From assembly GCA_905221615.1 (NCBI GenBank), contig CAJNDT010003779.1:310001-374000 (forward strand): DNA of 64,000 nt. The letters run 5' to 3'. The first letter of the stretch is position 1. The number at the start of each line of letters is the position of its first letter. Under the pieces are notes generated by a model. That model saw nothing but the letters and a program-made list of their open reading frames with translations. It was not told where the DNA came from and ran no database searches. The translations under genes and the position numbers were made by a program. Of the stretch, positions 40,201 through 52,200 are shown piece after piece. This stretch comes from Symbiodinium sp. CCMP2592. Taxonomy: Eukaryota; Sar; Dinophyceae; Suessiales; Symbiodiniaceae.

Positions 40201-43200
40201 TGGGAGCCTTGATGGCCACCTTGAGCCTGCGGAGGCGGATTGAGCTACTTGGAGGGTCGGGGGACCTATGTAAGTAGGCAACAAGTAGAGTTTTTCAGAC
40301 AAGTACCCTAAAAGGGATCTTCATTGGGGTTATGGTAGTTATAACTCTATGAAGCAACTACTTAGTAATTCCCCCGACCCTCCAAGTAAGCAGAGGCAAG
40401 TAGGGTTTGCGGTTTAGTGTTAGGGCTTCTCCAGGGTTTTTGCTAGAGTGATTGTAGGTTTGTAGTAGATGTTTTCTCGATTTATGGTAGAGTTTTTGCA
40501 GGTTCTTGTAGGGGTTTGTAGGGTTTTGCAACGCTTTCTTGAACTGCTGACGGCGTGTCGTGTCAAGTAGATACCCTTAGCAGCCTTACTTCGAGGAACT
40601 GTAAGTTATAGGCACCTTGATCAGGGTTAGACGTACGTATAGGTGTAGTAACCTTTATCAGAACCTTGGCGACAAGTTCCATGAACCTCTAAGTAATGCA
40701 ACAAATCCTCAGAAGCTGGGTGTATTGCAGGTCGCACATCACAAGACTGCTGGGGCCTGCGGAACATGTTCTCGATGAGTATGCCGCCAGGCTCGAGGTA
40801 CAATAAGGGTTGCGTCGTAAAGGCTGCAGGTGGGAGGTTCGGAAGATGGGGGGACCCTAATCTAGTACCCTGAATAGTAGGATCCTCATTATGAGGAACC
40901 CCCAAAGTAAGGTACCCCTGATTTCGGAAACTCCCATGTGTTTAGAGAGAGATAGATAGATAGACAAACGGATATATGTATGTATACAGTATATAGAGAG
41001 AGACAGACAGAGAGAGGACGATAGTTCTCCCTAAGAGTCTGCATCTTTTCCCAGGGCTTCCTAGTCAGGGTTTCGAAAGAACCGATATTTGCGCTGCTCA
41101 TCAACATGTGCTGTAACGGTTTAGGGTTTGAGTTCAGAGTCTAGGGTTCAGGGGGTGGCCCTTTCACAAGCAAGCAGGCTTGGTCTTCTGTTTTTATGTC
41201 GGCAGCTGCGTTGATGGTTCCTGTGGCATCAACCAGGCCGTCAGTAGTTTCAACAGCAATGACCTGAATACCTCTGACAAGACTTTCACTACCAGGAATA
41301 GTATTGCTGGAGGTGCACCCAAGTCTGCCCGGACAGTTCTTACTATACAATACCCGACTTAAACCCCTAAACCCTAAACCCTAAGCCCTAAACCCTAAAC
41401 CCTAAACCCTGAACCCTAAACCCTAAACCCTAAACCCTAAACCCAAAGCCAAGAGCCCCAGACCCTGAGCCCTGAAGCGCGAGATCCCAGGCCCGAACCC
41501 AAATAGGAACCTAAGCCCGAAGCCCTAAACCCTAAACCTTAAAGCCTAAACCCCAAGCCCTGAGCCCTAAACCACCCTAAATCATCCTAAACCCTAAACC
41601 CTAAAGCAAGACCCGAAGCCCAAGGCCGCAGACTGCGACTTCCTCGATGACTGGAGGAAGCTGTCGCAAGCGCGGCTTTGGCAGATAGGCCGCCCTGGGG
41701 CTTGGGTGGAGGTTTCTTTTTGTGCAGTCCATGTCCTTAGGGTATTCGGTATATGTAGAGAGTGCTCCGGTTCGAGGTTTTGTACGGGTGGGAGTGTGGT
41801 TATACAGATGTTGTTCTCCGTTTTTTGGACATGGTTATGCAAGAGGCGACGGAGGATTCAAGAACTGTCATGGAACAAAATGGGGTGTTTGGGTTTTTGC
41901 AGGTTTTGCATTTTCGGGTTCAGGGTTTACGGCAGAGCAAGCAGAGCTGTTGAAAGAGCTTGGAAGTTGGTGCTGAGGGTGTCAGGTCTTGGGGTGTAGG
42001 TTGCCAGGCTTTTAATCCTTAAGGGGATTTTCGGATTGAGAGTTTAGAATTTTGGGGCTTTTGGGGGCTTTAGCGTTAGGATGTGCCAGGGGTTTGGCAT
42101 TTCAGGGTGGGGGGCTTCCAGGCAGCTTCTTCGTGCTGATGCTGGGTAGCCGCTCAGCGGCGCTGTTCCTCACGAGCGACCCGGGCTATGGGAAGCTGGT
42201 GCGCGACCCCGTCGTCGCTCGGGCACGGTGCTTGTGTAAGGTTCCGCTTTGCTTACGCATCTTACTGTGCTCATCCTTAGATGGTGCCAGGTTTGGTTCG
42301 AAGTTTACCAAGCGGAGGGATCAGGTGGAACATTGATATCTAGACGGGGCCCTTCATCAACGCGTGATTTGTCTGCCTGTCGCTTGTTGCCTGCCTTTCT
42401 GAGCATTTACCATGTCAACAAAAAACTTACACCAGCGTCCTTGGCGGGTGCGAAGTGCCGATAGACGTGGTTCAGAGGATACTTAGAGTGAGTGTAGCTG
42501 AATCGGTTGGATACTTGAGTCCAAGTTTGCAAGGTTTAGGGTTTCAATGATCTAACCTCAAGCTACCTCAAGGTGTCGTAGAAACCATACCTCTCATTGC
42601 TCATCAAGTTTGGTAAGTTTCAATCCTGGCTTGGGGTTTAGAGTTTGGGTTAACGGTTTAGGGTTTAGGGTTTCCCTAAACTCCTAAGCTGAGCTCGGAC
42701 ATGTCGCGAACACACTGCATCAGGGCATAAGGATGCCAGGAAGTAGGGGCTCCAGAGTTTCCGAAATTAGGGGGTACCTTTAAAGGGATCCATAAGGGTT
42801 CCTTTGAAGGGATCTATAAGGGGATCTATAAAGGGTTCTATAAAGGGTTTGGGGTTTAGAGTTTCTGAAAATTAGGGGTACCTTATTTTGGGGTCCTTAT
42901 AAGAAGGATCCTACTATTTGGGGTACGAAACTAGGGTCCCCTACTTAAAGGCTCATGGGACTTAGTAAGTAGGGTTATAAGTAGGTTATAGTTAGGGTAG
43001 CTTCACTTAGGGGACTTATAACCCCAATCATAATCTACTTACTAAGTCCCATGATCCTTTAAGTATTTTCGGAAACTCCCAGAGGACCCTAAACCCTAAA
43101 CCCCAAGAGCCTGGGACCCGGGCCCTGGGCAGGGTTCTTAAAGGGCTCCTTAAAGAGATCCTTAGAGGGATCTATGGGGTTTAGGGTTTAGGGTCTACTT

Positions 43201-46200
43201 GCAGGGGCAGGGGACTTAGTAAGTCGTTTATAAGTAGGGCATAATTGGGGCAGCTCCATTTAAGGTACTTCTAACTCTACTTACAACCTACTTACTAAGT
43301 CCCCTGCCCCTCCAAGAGAGTGCATGCCCGAATTGGGCAGGGCATTTCGTGCGAGCGAAGGTCCATTGCACTACAAAAAAGAGCTGTGGCCCCAGACCCT
43401 ACAAAATAGTAGGTTGTGACCCCTTCAAAAATAGGTCTAACCCTTAAAGCGGTAGGGTTTTTGGATCTCCAGGGAACTGTAAGAAACCCAAAGCGCCACT
43501 CAGGTGGATGGCGCTACCATGGTAGCCTTCACTGTCATGGCGGCATGCTACCCGGCAGATCATGGGCTTACGATGGGCTTAGGGCTCAGGGCTTCGGGTT
43601 TAGGGTTTAGGATCTCTGTGCGTGAGGGTTAGGGTTTAGGGTAAGGGTTAGGAATTGATTGAAACTTTGCAGCTTTAGCGAGGGTTTCGGGTATTCTTAC
43701 GGCTTCTACATAGTAAGTTTCTCTTCCACAGACCTGGGTTTAGGGCAACTAAGCCCTAGACCTGAAACCCTACACCCTAGACGTCAAGGTTTACACAATT
43801 AACCTTGCACCCCAACCCTGCACCCTGCTTGGCGGATCACGGGACTTAGTAAGTAAGGTTATAAGCACTTTAACTGGGGTTTTTAAGAAAGCGGCTCGTG
43901 CCGGGCGCACGAGTTTCAGAGACAGCCGGCGCAGGTGCACAGGGAGTCCGAATCGAGTTGAAAGGGTGGGGGAGACTTTTGTTAAATGGAAGTTTGCATG
44001 TTTAGTAATCGTGCTCCTTGCTTAGACAAAGATAGAAAGGCCCCCCAAAAAACTTCTGTCTAAGTAGTCAGGCCCCAATACTGCATTAAGGCTACAGAGA
44101 TATGCACAACATGTCATTCCTTTCTTGTTGTGAAACTTTAGATTGAGAGCCGAAGAATGTTTACCGATTCAGTGCTCGGAGTGTTACAGTTTAGGAGAAA
44201 CCCCTACCCTGACTCTCTCAGACCTAGCCTCATCTGACATATCAGCTTGTACCGTCAATAATATGACTAATTCATGTAATGTGTATTGTTTTCGACTCCA
44301 TAAGATTCCAAAAAAATGCAGCGAGGCTACTCGACCACATGCTTCTGTACCCTGTGCCCTGGCTGGTACTGTTTGGGGGGTTTTGGGGTTGTAGGTTTTA
44401 GGGTTTAGGGTTTGGGGTTGTAGGGTTCAGATATTGTCTATGTATATGAAAGAACGAGAAGCTTCTAAAGGGTGTAGTAAGGTTTAGGGTTTCGGGATTT
44501 GGAGCTTGTCGGGTTGAAGTTATAGGATGCTTTCGGGTTGATGGATGCAGGTTTCAGAGTTGCAGCCTGCGCCCCCAAAGGTGTGAGCTCAAACACAAGT
44601 CTTCGAGAGTCTGATGCCTTCAAGCTATACCGTGTCTAGCAAGACCGCACATGCTAGTAATCCCCCCGGCCCCACCCTAAACCCTAAACCACCCAAAACC
44701 CCTAAACCAAAGGCATCTTACGGCCGGCCTGGAGCTGGCCGTGGACAGCTTCGCCGTGCGGTGCCTGGGTTCGGAACCGTTTGGAGGGTTTCTAGAGCTG
44801 TGTCGGGTTTGGGGCTTAGGATATGGGATTCAGGATGTAGGCTAGAGTTCGGGATGTAGGGCTGAATGTGGATCTCAGACTCAGGATCTAGGGTTTAGGA
44901 TGTGAAATTTGCTGCTTAAGTTAAGGTGGGTCCTTGACAAAACGATCCTGGTATGTGGGGTGGTCTCACGATCGGAACCCAACATTGGGGCCTTCATAGT
45001 TAGTTCAGGGCTGCAGGGTCTGGAAATTAGCGCAAGTACAAGCCTCATAACCCAGACTCCTGGGAGCATCCGAAAAAGTAGCTCTCTTCAGGTCGCTCCT
45101 AAAGGCATCGGTGGAAGCCATGTGCAGCCTTATGCAGATGCAACCAACTTCTTCCAGACAGTTTTCACACTGGAAGAAGAAGCTGATAAGTTTTCATGTG
45201 TTGTCCGCAAGACTGTTCGGCGCCATGCCAAGTTCTTGGAGCAGAATCCCTTAGCTGTCAAGCTGCTGCCGGACCCTGCTGCAAAAGGCAGCCTGTCGAA
45301 ACGCTTGTGGGAGAAGGTAATGTACCGCGGAAGAGCTATTATTGATTTTCTAGATCAGCAGAAAGATCTATTGCTCTGCAGATCTATCATCATCTGATCA
45401 CAAGGGTCTGTTGGACGACCTTCCTCACCCGAAGGACATGCCAGATGGCACGGCCTGGCGTCAGCTGGCTTTAGAGTATTCTCTAGAGCTTCAGCTCCAG
45501 CTGGCGCGAGAGCAACTGGATCGGTCGGCAGCCCAGGCAGCGACAGAGCAGCGACTTCGAAGTGAAGCTCCTCTGCAAAAGCATCGTTCGCGTGCAAGTG
45601 AGCCTTATAGCTTGTCTGTGCCAGATGAAACTCAGGCCCGTCATAGTTGGGAGGAGGTCGAAGGCGGGAGCGAAGGGGCGATTGGACCCCTTGCAATTTC
45701 CCAAACATCTTTGGACGAACGGATCCAGCTGGAGCTGGACAAGTCAGTTGCACTTGCCCTTGTAGACAATACGCAAGTTTCGGAAGTATGAGTGGCAAGT
45801 GGCCAGTTGGACCCAGAATCGGCCCAAGCAGTGAAGCCAGAGACAGCTGACCAGCAAGAGCTGCAGGATCTGCAGAGTCTCACGAAGCGCAGAAGACTCA
45901 CCCCGGCCGCAATGAAAACCAGCCGTGCCTTCGACGACATGTTCGGGGAGTTGTCTGCAGCCACAGCTGGTGCATTCCCAGAAATACCTCCCCATCAGCC
46001 TGCGCCGAGACAAAGGACTGTTCTGCAACACACAACTTATCTACTTGGGTTCGTGAAAGAGCGCCAGCCCGCCTGGTCGGACATGTTGGTACGTGCAGCT
46101 GCAGCAGGCTTGACAGTTTACCGAACACGGTACCAGGAGACGTTCCGTGAAGACTTGTACAAGAAGATGATAAGTGCCGACGACTTGGTCGGTCGCAAGC

Positions 46201-49200
46201 CCTATGGCTACGTGACTCGCATGCTTCGAATTACCGGCTGGAAGCGGATCGAAACGAATGCCCTCATGACGTTCAAAGGCTGGGGTGGCAGAATCCAATA
46301 TCAATTCTGTCCTGCGGCGTAGCTTGGTATGGACCCCGCAGTCTGTTCTCATGGACAAAGAGTTTCTCGACAGTTCGCGCGCAAGTGAGCCTTACAGCTT
46401 GTCTGTGCCAGATGAAACTCAGGCCCGTCATAGTTGGGAGGAGGTCGAAGGCGGGAGCGAAGGGGCGATTGGCCCCGTTGCAATTTCCCAAACATCTTTG
46501 GACGAACGGATCCAGCTGGAGCTGGACGAGTCAGTGTCGCTTGCCCTTGCAGACAATACGCAAGTTTCGGAAGTACGAGTGGCAAGTGGCCAGTTGGACC
46601 CAGAATCGGCCCAAGCAGTGTTGCTAGAGACAGCTAGCTGACCAGCAAGAGCTGCAAGATCTGCAGAGTCTCACGAAGCGCAGAAGAGCCACCCCGGCCG
46701 CAATGAAAACCAGCCGTGCCTTCGACGACATGTTCGGGCAGTTGTCTGCAGCCACAGCTGGTGCATTCCCAGAAATACCTCCCCATCAGCCTGCGCCGAG
46801 ACAAAGGACTGTTCTGCAACACACAACTTATCTACTTGGGTTCGTGAAAGAGCGCCAGCCCGCCTGGTCGGACATGTTGGTACGTGCAGCGGCAGCAGGC
46901 TTGACAGTTTACCGAACACGGTACCAGGATCTCTTTGTGCGGGACTACGTGGCCCTCCTCTGGATCATGGAGGGCGAGCGCTACTTGCGTGCTCACAATT
47001 CCACCTGCTATCTCTACCACGAGCATGGTGCTTTTGAAGCCTTCAGAGGAATACATGCTGAGTCCACCTTTGCTCGCGTGAAGCCGTTCCTTCTGACTTT
47101 GGAGGGTATAATTTTTAGTAGTTTTAGGTTTCCAAGTTAGGTTCTGTACTTTCTAGAAATAGCTAGGTCAAGGGTTGGCAAGGTTTCCGGGGCTTCCAGG
47201 GTTGGGGGCTCGTCAGGTTTAGGGTATCGAGCCTGGGCCACAAGCCGCAAGGTTTGCCTGGACTTGCCTGGCGGCCTAACGCTCTCTCATTTGGGTTTTG
47301 AATAATTAGCCCCCAGAGCCATAAGACTTTAAGCATGTATATCCTACTAGATAGATGACGAGGGTTGAGGTTTCGGAAATGGAATTTCGGGACTTATGTT
47401 TGTCAGACCGTGAACCCCAAAAATCTAAACCCCTAAACCCCAAACCTTATGTAGGAACCTCCAAGGGAGCCTGGCCAGAGATTGGTTTAAACCCCCATAG
47501 ATCCCTTATAGATCCTTATAGAACCCATAGATCCCTATTAAAGAAGCCTTTAAGGGATTCCTGTAAAGGTTACTACTTAGGAGCCTTTACAAAGTTTGGC
47601 CAGGTGCTTCCAGAACGGGAGCGCGGCGGAGGCGGTCCTGGATTGGAACGTCGTGCAGGCCTTGGACAAAATGCTGAGGGTTTAAGAGTTTCTTGAAGGC
47701 TTCCTTGAAGGGATCCCCTAGGGGTTCTTTAAGGCAGATCCGGGGTTCTTTTAACGCTTCCGTGAAGGGATCCTTAGGGGTTCCTGCCGGGGCTTTGGGG
47801 TTTCAGGGCAGGCCTTGCAAGGTTTTGAAGGCTTGAGAAGGATGGCCAATGCCTTGCAAGGTTCAGGGGGTTTAAGGTTTAGGGTTGTTGAAGGCTTCGG
47901 TGTTAAGGGGACTAAGGATTTTAGGGGGTCAAGGGTTGAAGGGATTTGGGGTTTAAGGCAAGAGATAAACAGGTTTGGGGTTCGGCAGGTGGGGTTGATG
48001 ATGGACACCAAACACGAAACTCGGCAACGACAGGTTTAGGGCTTTGGGTTGACCTTAACCTACCTTTTGAGGACTTATATAAGGAAATCATATTACGGAG
48101 TTCTAGAAACGTAGGTTCCTTCCCTAAACCTCCGAAGCCTCAAATCTTAAAGCCATCAGGCTCTAAACCTTGCAGCCACAAGGCCTAACTTAAGCCACGA
48201 ACCCAATGCCCTTAAGCCATCCTAAAGCCCCTAGAGCTGTCGCAGGCGACCCTGCGACAGACGTCGGGGAAGCTGAGCGACTTCCTCGTTGTCTTGGCTA
48301 CCTCCTGCATTGCAGCCTCGATCCTCTTCGCCTATCAGGCTCTTTTCATTTGTCTTTGGTTAGTGGGAAATGGAGCGGTAGTACTAGTAGTACGTAGTTA
48401 TAATTGTACCCCATTCCTCCATTCCCTACCAACCCAAGGTAAGTTCAGGGTTTCGGATTCAGGGTGGTTTAGGGTTTAGGGCTACAAAGCTCACTGGGCT
48501 CACGAGCTGTCGAGTTATTACAGTCCATCAGGGGGCACATCGCAAGGTCGTCGCTGTAGTCGGAGTTGTTGCTCTATTCGTACTTCTTGCTGTGGGGCCA
48601 CAGCTTCAATTTGGCAACCTTTTGATCCTCATACCGTTGCCAGAACACAAGTCAAAACCCGAATGTGCTTAGGCCGAGACATCAAAGTCTAAGAATCCCG
48701 AAGCACTGAAGCAGGCAACGCGAGGTGCCCCCAACATTTCCAGCAGCCCATAAGTTTACTAAGTATCCCTTACCTCAGCGATATGGGAGCCTGAATCGCT
48801 GATAGGACATTTTAAGTTATGAAGGGTTTTTATGGGTTATAAGGGATATGGATGATATGGAGTCTCCGAAAACTGTAAGCCGCACATCCTTCCTTAGATC
48901 CGAACCTCCAAGCCGCTTAAAGTCAAATCGGACCATCTATATCTCTTAAAATGAAATCCCTCAACCTCGAAGGTCTTTCAACACATCCGAAGCTCCTGTA
49001 GAAAACCTTGAAACAACCGAACGCCCCAAGCAATACCCATAACAGGGGTATGAAATCTTTACAAAACCTTTCGACACCTTAAGACTGAAGCCCCATAATG
49101 TCCTTTCAAAAACCGCGACGGGAGTCTCCGGGCAGGTGGTCTCCCTGAACCTCTCTGCCTCCGGCTTCGCTTTTCTGGACATTGACTTTTTCCAAGGGTT

Positions 49201-52200
49201 TAGGTCATGCATGGCTTTCCGATGGTCGCAGGTTGTTGGCTTTAGGTGTTTGCACTCCTTCACCGAGACTTTTGATCCGTGCTTGACTGCATGAGCATAG
49301 GCCCAAATCGGCTCGACTGAGTCATATTAGGGTAGAGGCGCAGGTAACGCAATCACCTTGTGTGACCCATGTTCGGACTCTTGAACTTCATCAAGGCGCT
49401 CATCGTATGTTCCGGCCTCTCATTTTTGGGAGGTTGGCACAAGGGTAAAAACGCCGAAGACGCTGTTGCCTCTGTTGAGGCACGTGCATTGGCTAGTCAG
49501 GCAGAGGCCCACGTGGAGCTTGCCAAGACTGGAGAAGCAGTTGCTCAGAAGTTGGCAGGGGTGGGCATTGCTTATGCTGGCGTCAGAGGCATCCAGTTCG
49601 TGATCAAGACACAGCATGACAAGAAGCAGCTTGAGAATCACTATAGGGAGCACTCTAACGTGCTTGGCTGCTGTCTGTTGGTAGCTTTCGGATTCGAGTG
49701 CTTCCTTCTTCTTCTTGCTTGCCTTCGTCAAAGGCATTGGCTGCAGCGGGCGGCAGTATACGACGAAATGAGGGAGCGCCAGACACAGAGAGCAGTCCAG
49801 GTGATGCAGACCGTGGCAGGCACAGAGCAGGAAGTCAGGCATCGCCGCGCGGTCTTTGAGAGGTTGATGTTGCAGGACGAGCTCGTCCTCTCCCGGCCCA
49901 TTCCTGTTGTGCAACCCCGTAGCTCCTGGGAGCAAAGCCGTAGTTGTTCCTGGGAGATGGTGCGGGCTTAAGTGCGCGGTCGACGAGCTCATATGAGCTC
50001 ATCTGAGGTACGTTTGCTGCATCCTGCCGGGCATGATTTTAAGCAAGATGTCCGTGCCAGTATCGGGTGCTGTAAGTTTTGGTTCCGACTTAGTTCCAGC
50101 TAGTGCAGCCAAGGCATGGGGATTTGCGGGGCATGAAAATGCAGTTGCAATGCAGTGCTTGAGAAGTTGTGCAACGACGCAGCAGCATCTGACAGCCACT
50201 GGCAATGAAGTGTCATGTGCACCAGAACAAGTACCGGATGACCAAACTTGGTAGCTGAGTAGATACACTTTACACTTCTTGGGATAATATCAGCCACTCT
50301 AAAACTAAAAGTGTACACTTTTTGTGGTTTATGAACTCAGCAACTAAGCAAACGAGCAACCAGAGTGCATTAGTTGCAGTCTTGTCAAGTCTTGTCTCTT
50401 GCAGCACGTCGGCACCTTCAACAACCTGCCAGAACAGAACAACCCAAAAGACCTGCACCCTAAACCCAAAACCCTAAACACCCTAAACCCTAAACCCTAA
50501 GCCCTAAACCCTAAACCCCAAACCCTGCAAGACCTCCATGAATGGCAGTGTTTACCCCCCCCAACAAGCCCCCCCCACACGCCGTATACCGCAGACTGTC
50601 TCAACTCCGTGACCCGAGGCCCCTGAACCCCATGATGCTGAAGCTTATATGCCACTGGCAGCAGCAAGCCGTAAACCCCTAAACCCCTAAACCCCCCAAC
50701 CCCCAAAACTCCAGCCCTAAACCCCTAAACCCCCCCAACCCCTAGACTCCAAGCCCGAAACCCCCTAAACACGAAACGCATGGCCCCAAAAAGGACATCC
50801 TCCTGTGGACGGGGTGGCTCTACCCACCGGTGCTCCTCTTCCTCTACACGCTCTCTAGTGCGGCTGCAGTCACCGGCAAGGCCCGAAAACCCAAGCCGAA
50901 TCCTAAAACCTGGTTCGGGGTTTAGGGTTTAGGAACCCTAAACCCCGAACCCTAGAGCCTAAACCTTAAATCCTAAAGCCCGAGCCCTGAAGCCCTATAC
51001 CCTTCATGTTGGCGGTCGCTGGCTCGGGATCGGGAGCCTTCGGCGTAATGCTTTACGTCAAAGCGCGACCTTCAACGCCCTAAGCTTTAAACCCTAAGCG
51101 CCCTAAGCACCCGAGACCCTCAACCTGAAGCGCTGAACCCTAACTTCCGAAACACCCAGAAATCCTCAACCCTAACCTTTCAGGCTCTAAGCCTGTGGGG
51201 GTTTAGGGTAATCTAATTGCTGCTGTTGGCTTAGAGACCAACCTCAATCCTGAAACCTTAAGCCCTGAGGTGGATCGATTAGCGCCCTTGGTGAACTCAT
51301 GGGCCTTCGACGACACGGAGGTGCTGGACGACGCACGGCGGTACGTCGTCCAGTGACCCGGGTGCGGACAGCTGCTTTTCGGTTTATGGCTTGCTGTAGG
51401 GGACAAAGGAAGCTAAAGCGTCAGAATTAGGGTTTAGGGTCTGGGACAAAGAGAAGAAGCAAGAAGCACGGGAAGGTATAATTAGAATGATGGGTGTAGG
51501 GGTTCAGACTTGGTTTTAGTTGGGGCTCACCAAAAGCAGGAACTGTTTTTTGGGCGCAAGTGTCAGGGCGTAATCCCGATTATAGGGTTTAGGATTTGGG
51601 CTTCACGCCTTGGGGTAGGCATGCCTGAAACTTGCATAAAGCCTTTTTGCAGGCTCCTAAACCCTACTTGGAGGGGCAGGGGACTTAGTAAGTAGGTTAT
51701 AAGTACCCTAAATGGAGTTACCACAATTATAACCCTATTTATAATCGACTTACTAAGTCCCCTGCTCCTTCAAGTAAACACCAAGCTGTCCTAAGCCGAC
51801 TACCGAAGCGTCGAACGCTCGACTCCCAGACCTCAAAAGCCCTAAGTCGTACACTTCAAGCCCTTGCATGGGCTTTTGGGCTTTTAGGGTTTAGTTTGTT
51901 TTGGTTTAGGGGTATAGGCTTTAGGGCTTTTAGGTGTTGTTTGCTTGCAAAACTTCCGAATTCCTGCCTGAAATTGCGCGGTTTATCTCAACGGACTTGC
52001 ACTCTACAGGGACATCTTGATAGCAATACCTTTACTTAAAAGGATCAAGGGACTTAGTAACTGGGGTTCTAAATACGGTAGTTATACTTATGGTTCCTCA
52101 TAGCACCAGTTTTGCTACTTATGACTGTTATGATCCTCCAAGCATAACATGCCCCCACTCAGTAATAGTTAAATTATATTCATAATATATACATATATAT

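Noticed and set aside
41141-41350. Minus-strand ORF reading like ordinary protein
   Set aside because: It lies in an intron of the plus-strand gene, has no motif and no splice or composition support.
51270-51356. Exon 20 as the terminal exon ending at TGA 51356
   Set aside because: A GTACGT donor at 51341 gives phase 2, exactly what exon 21 needs, and exon 21 otherwise has no upstream partner.
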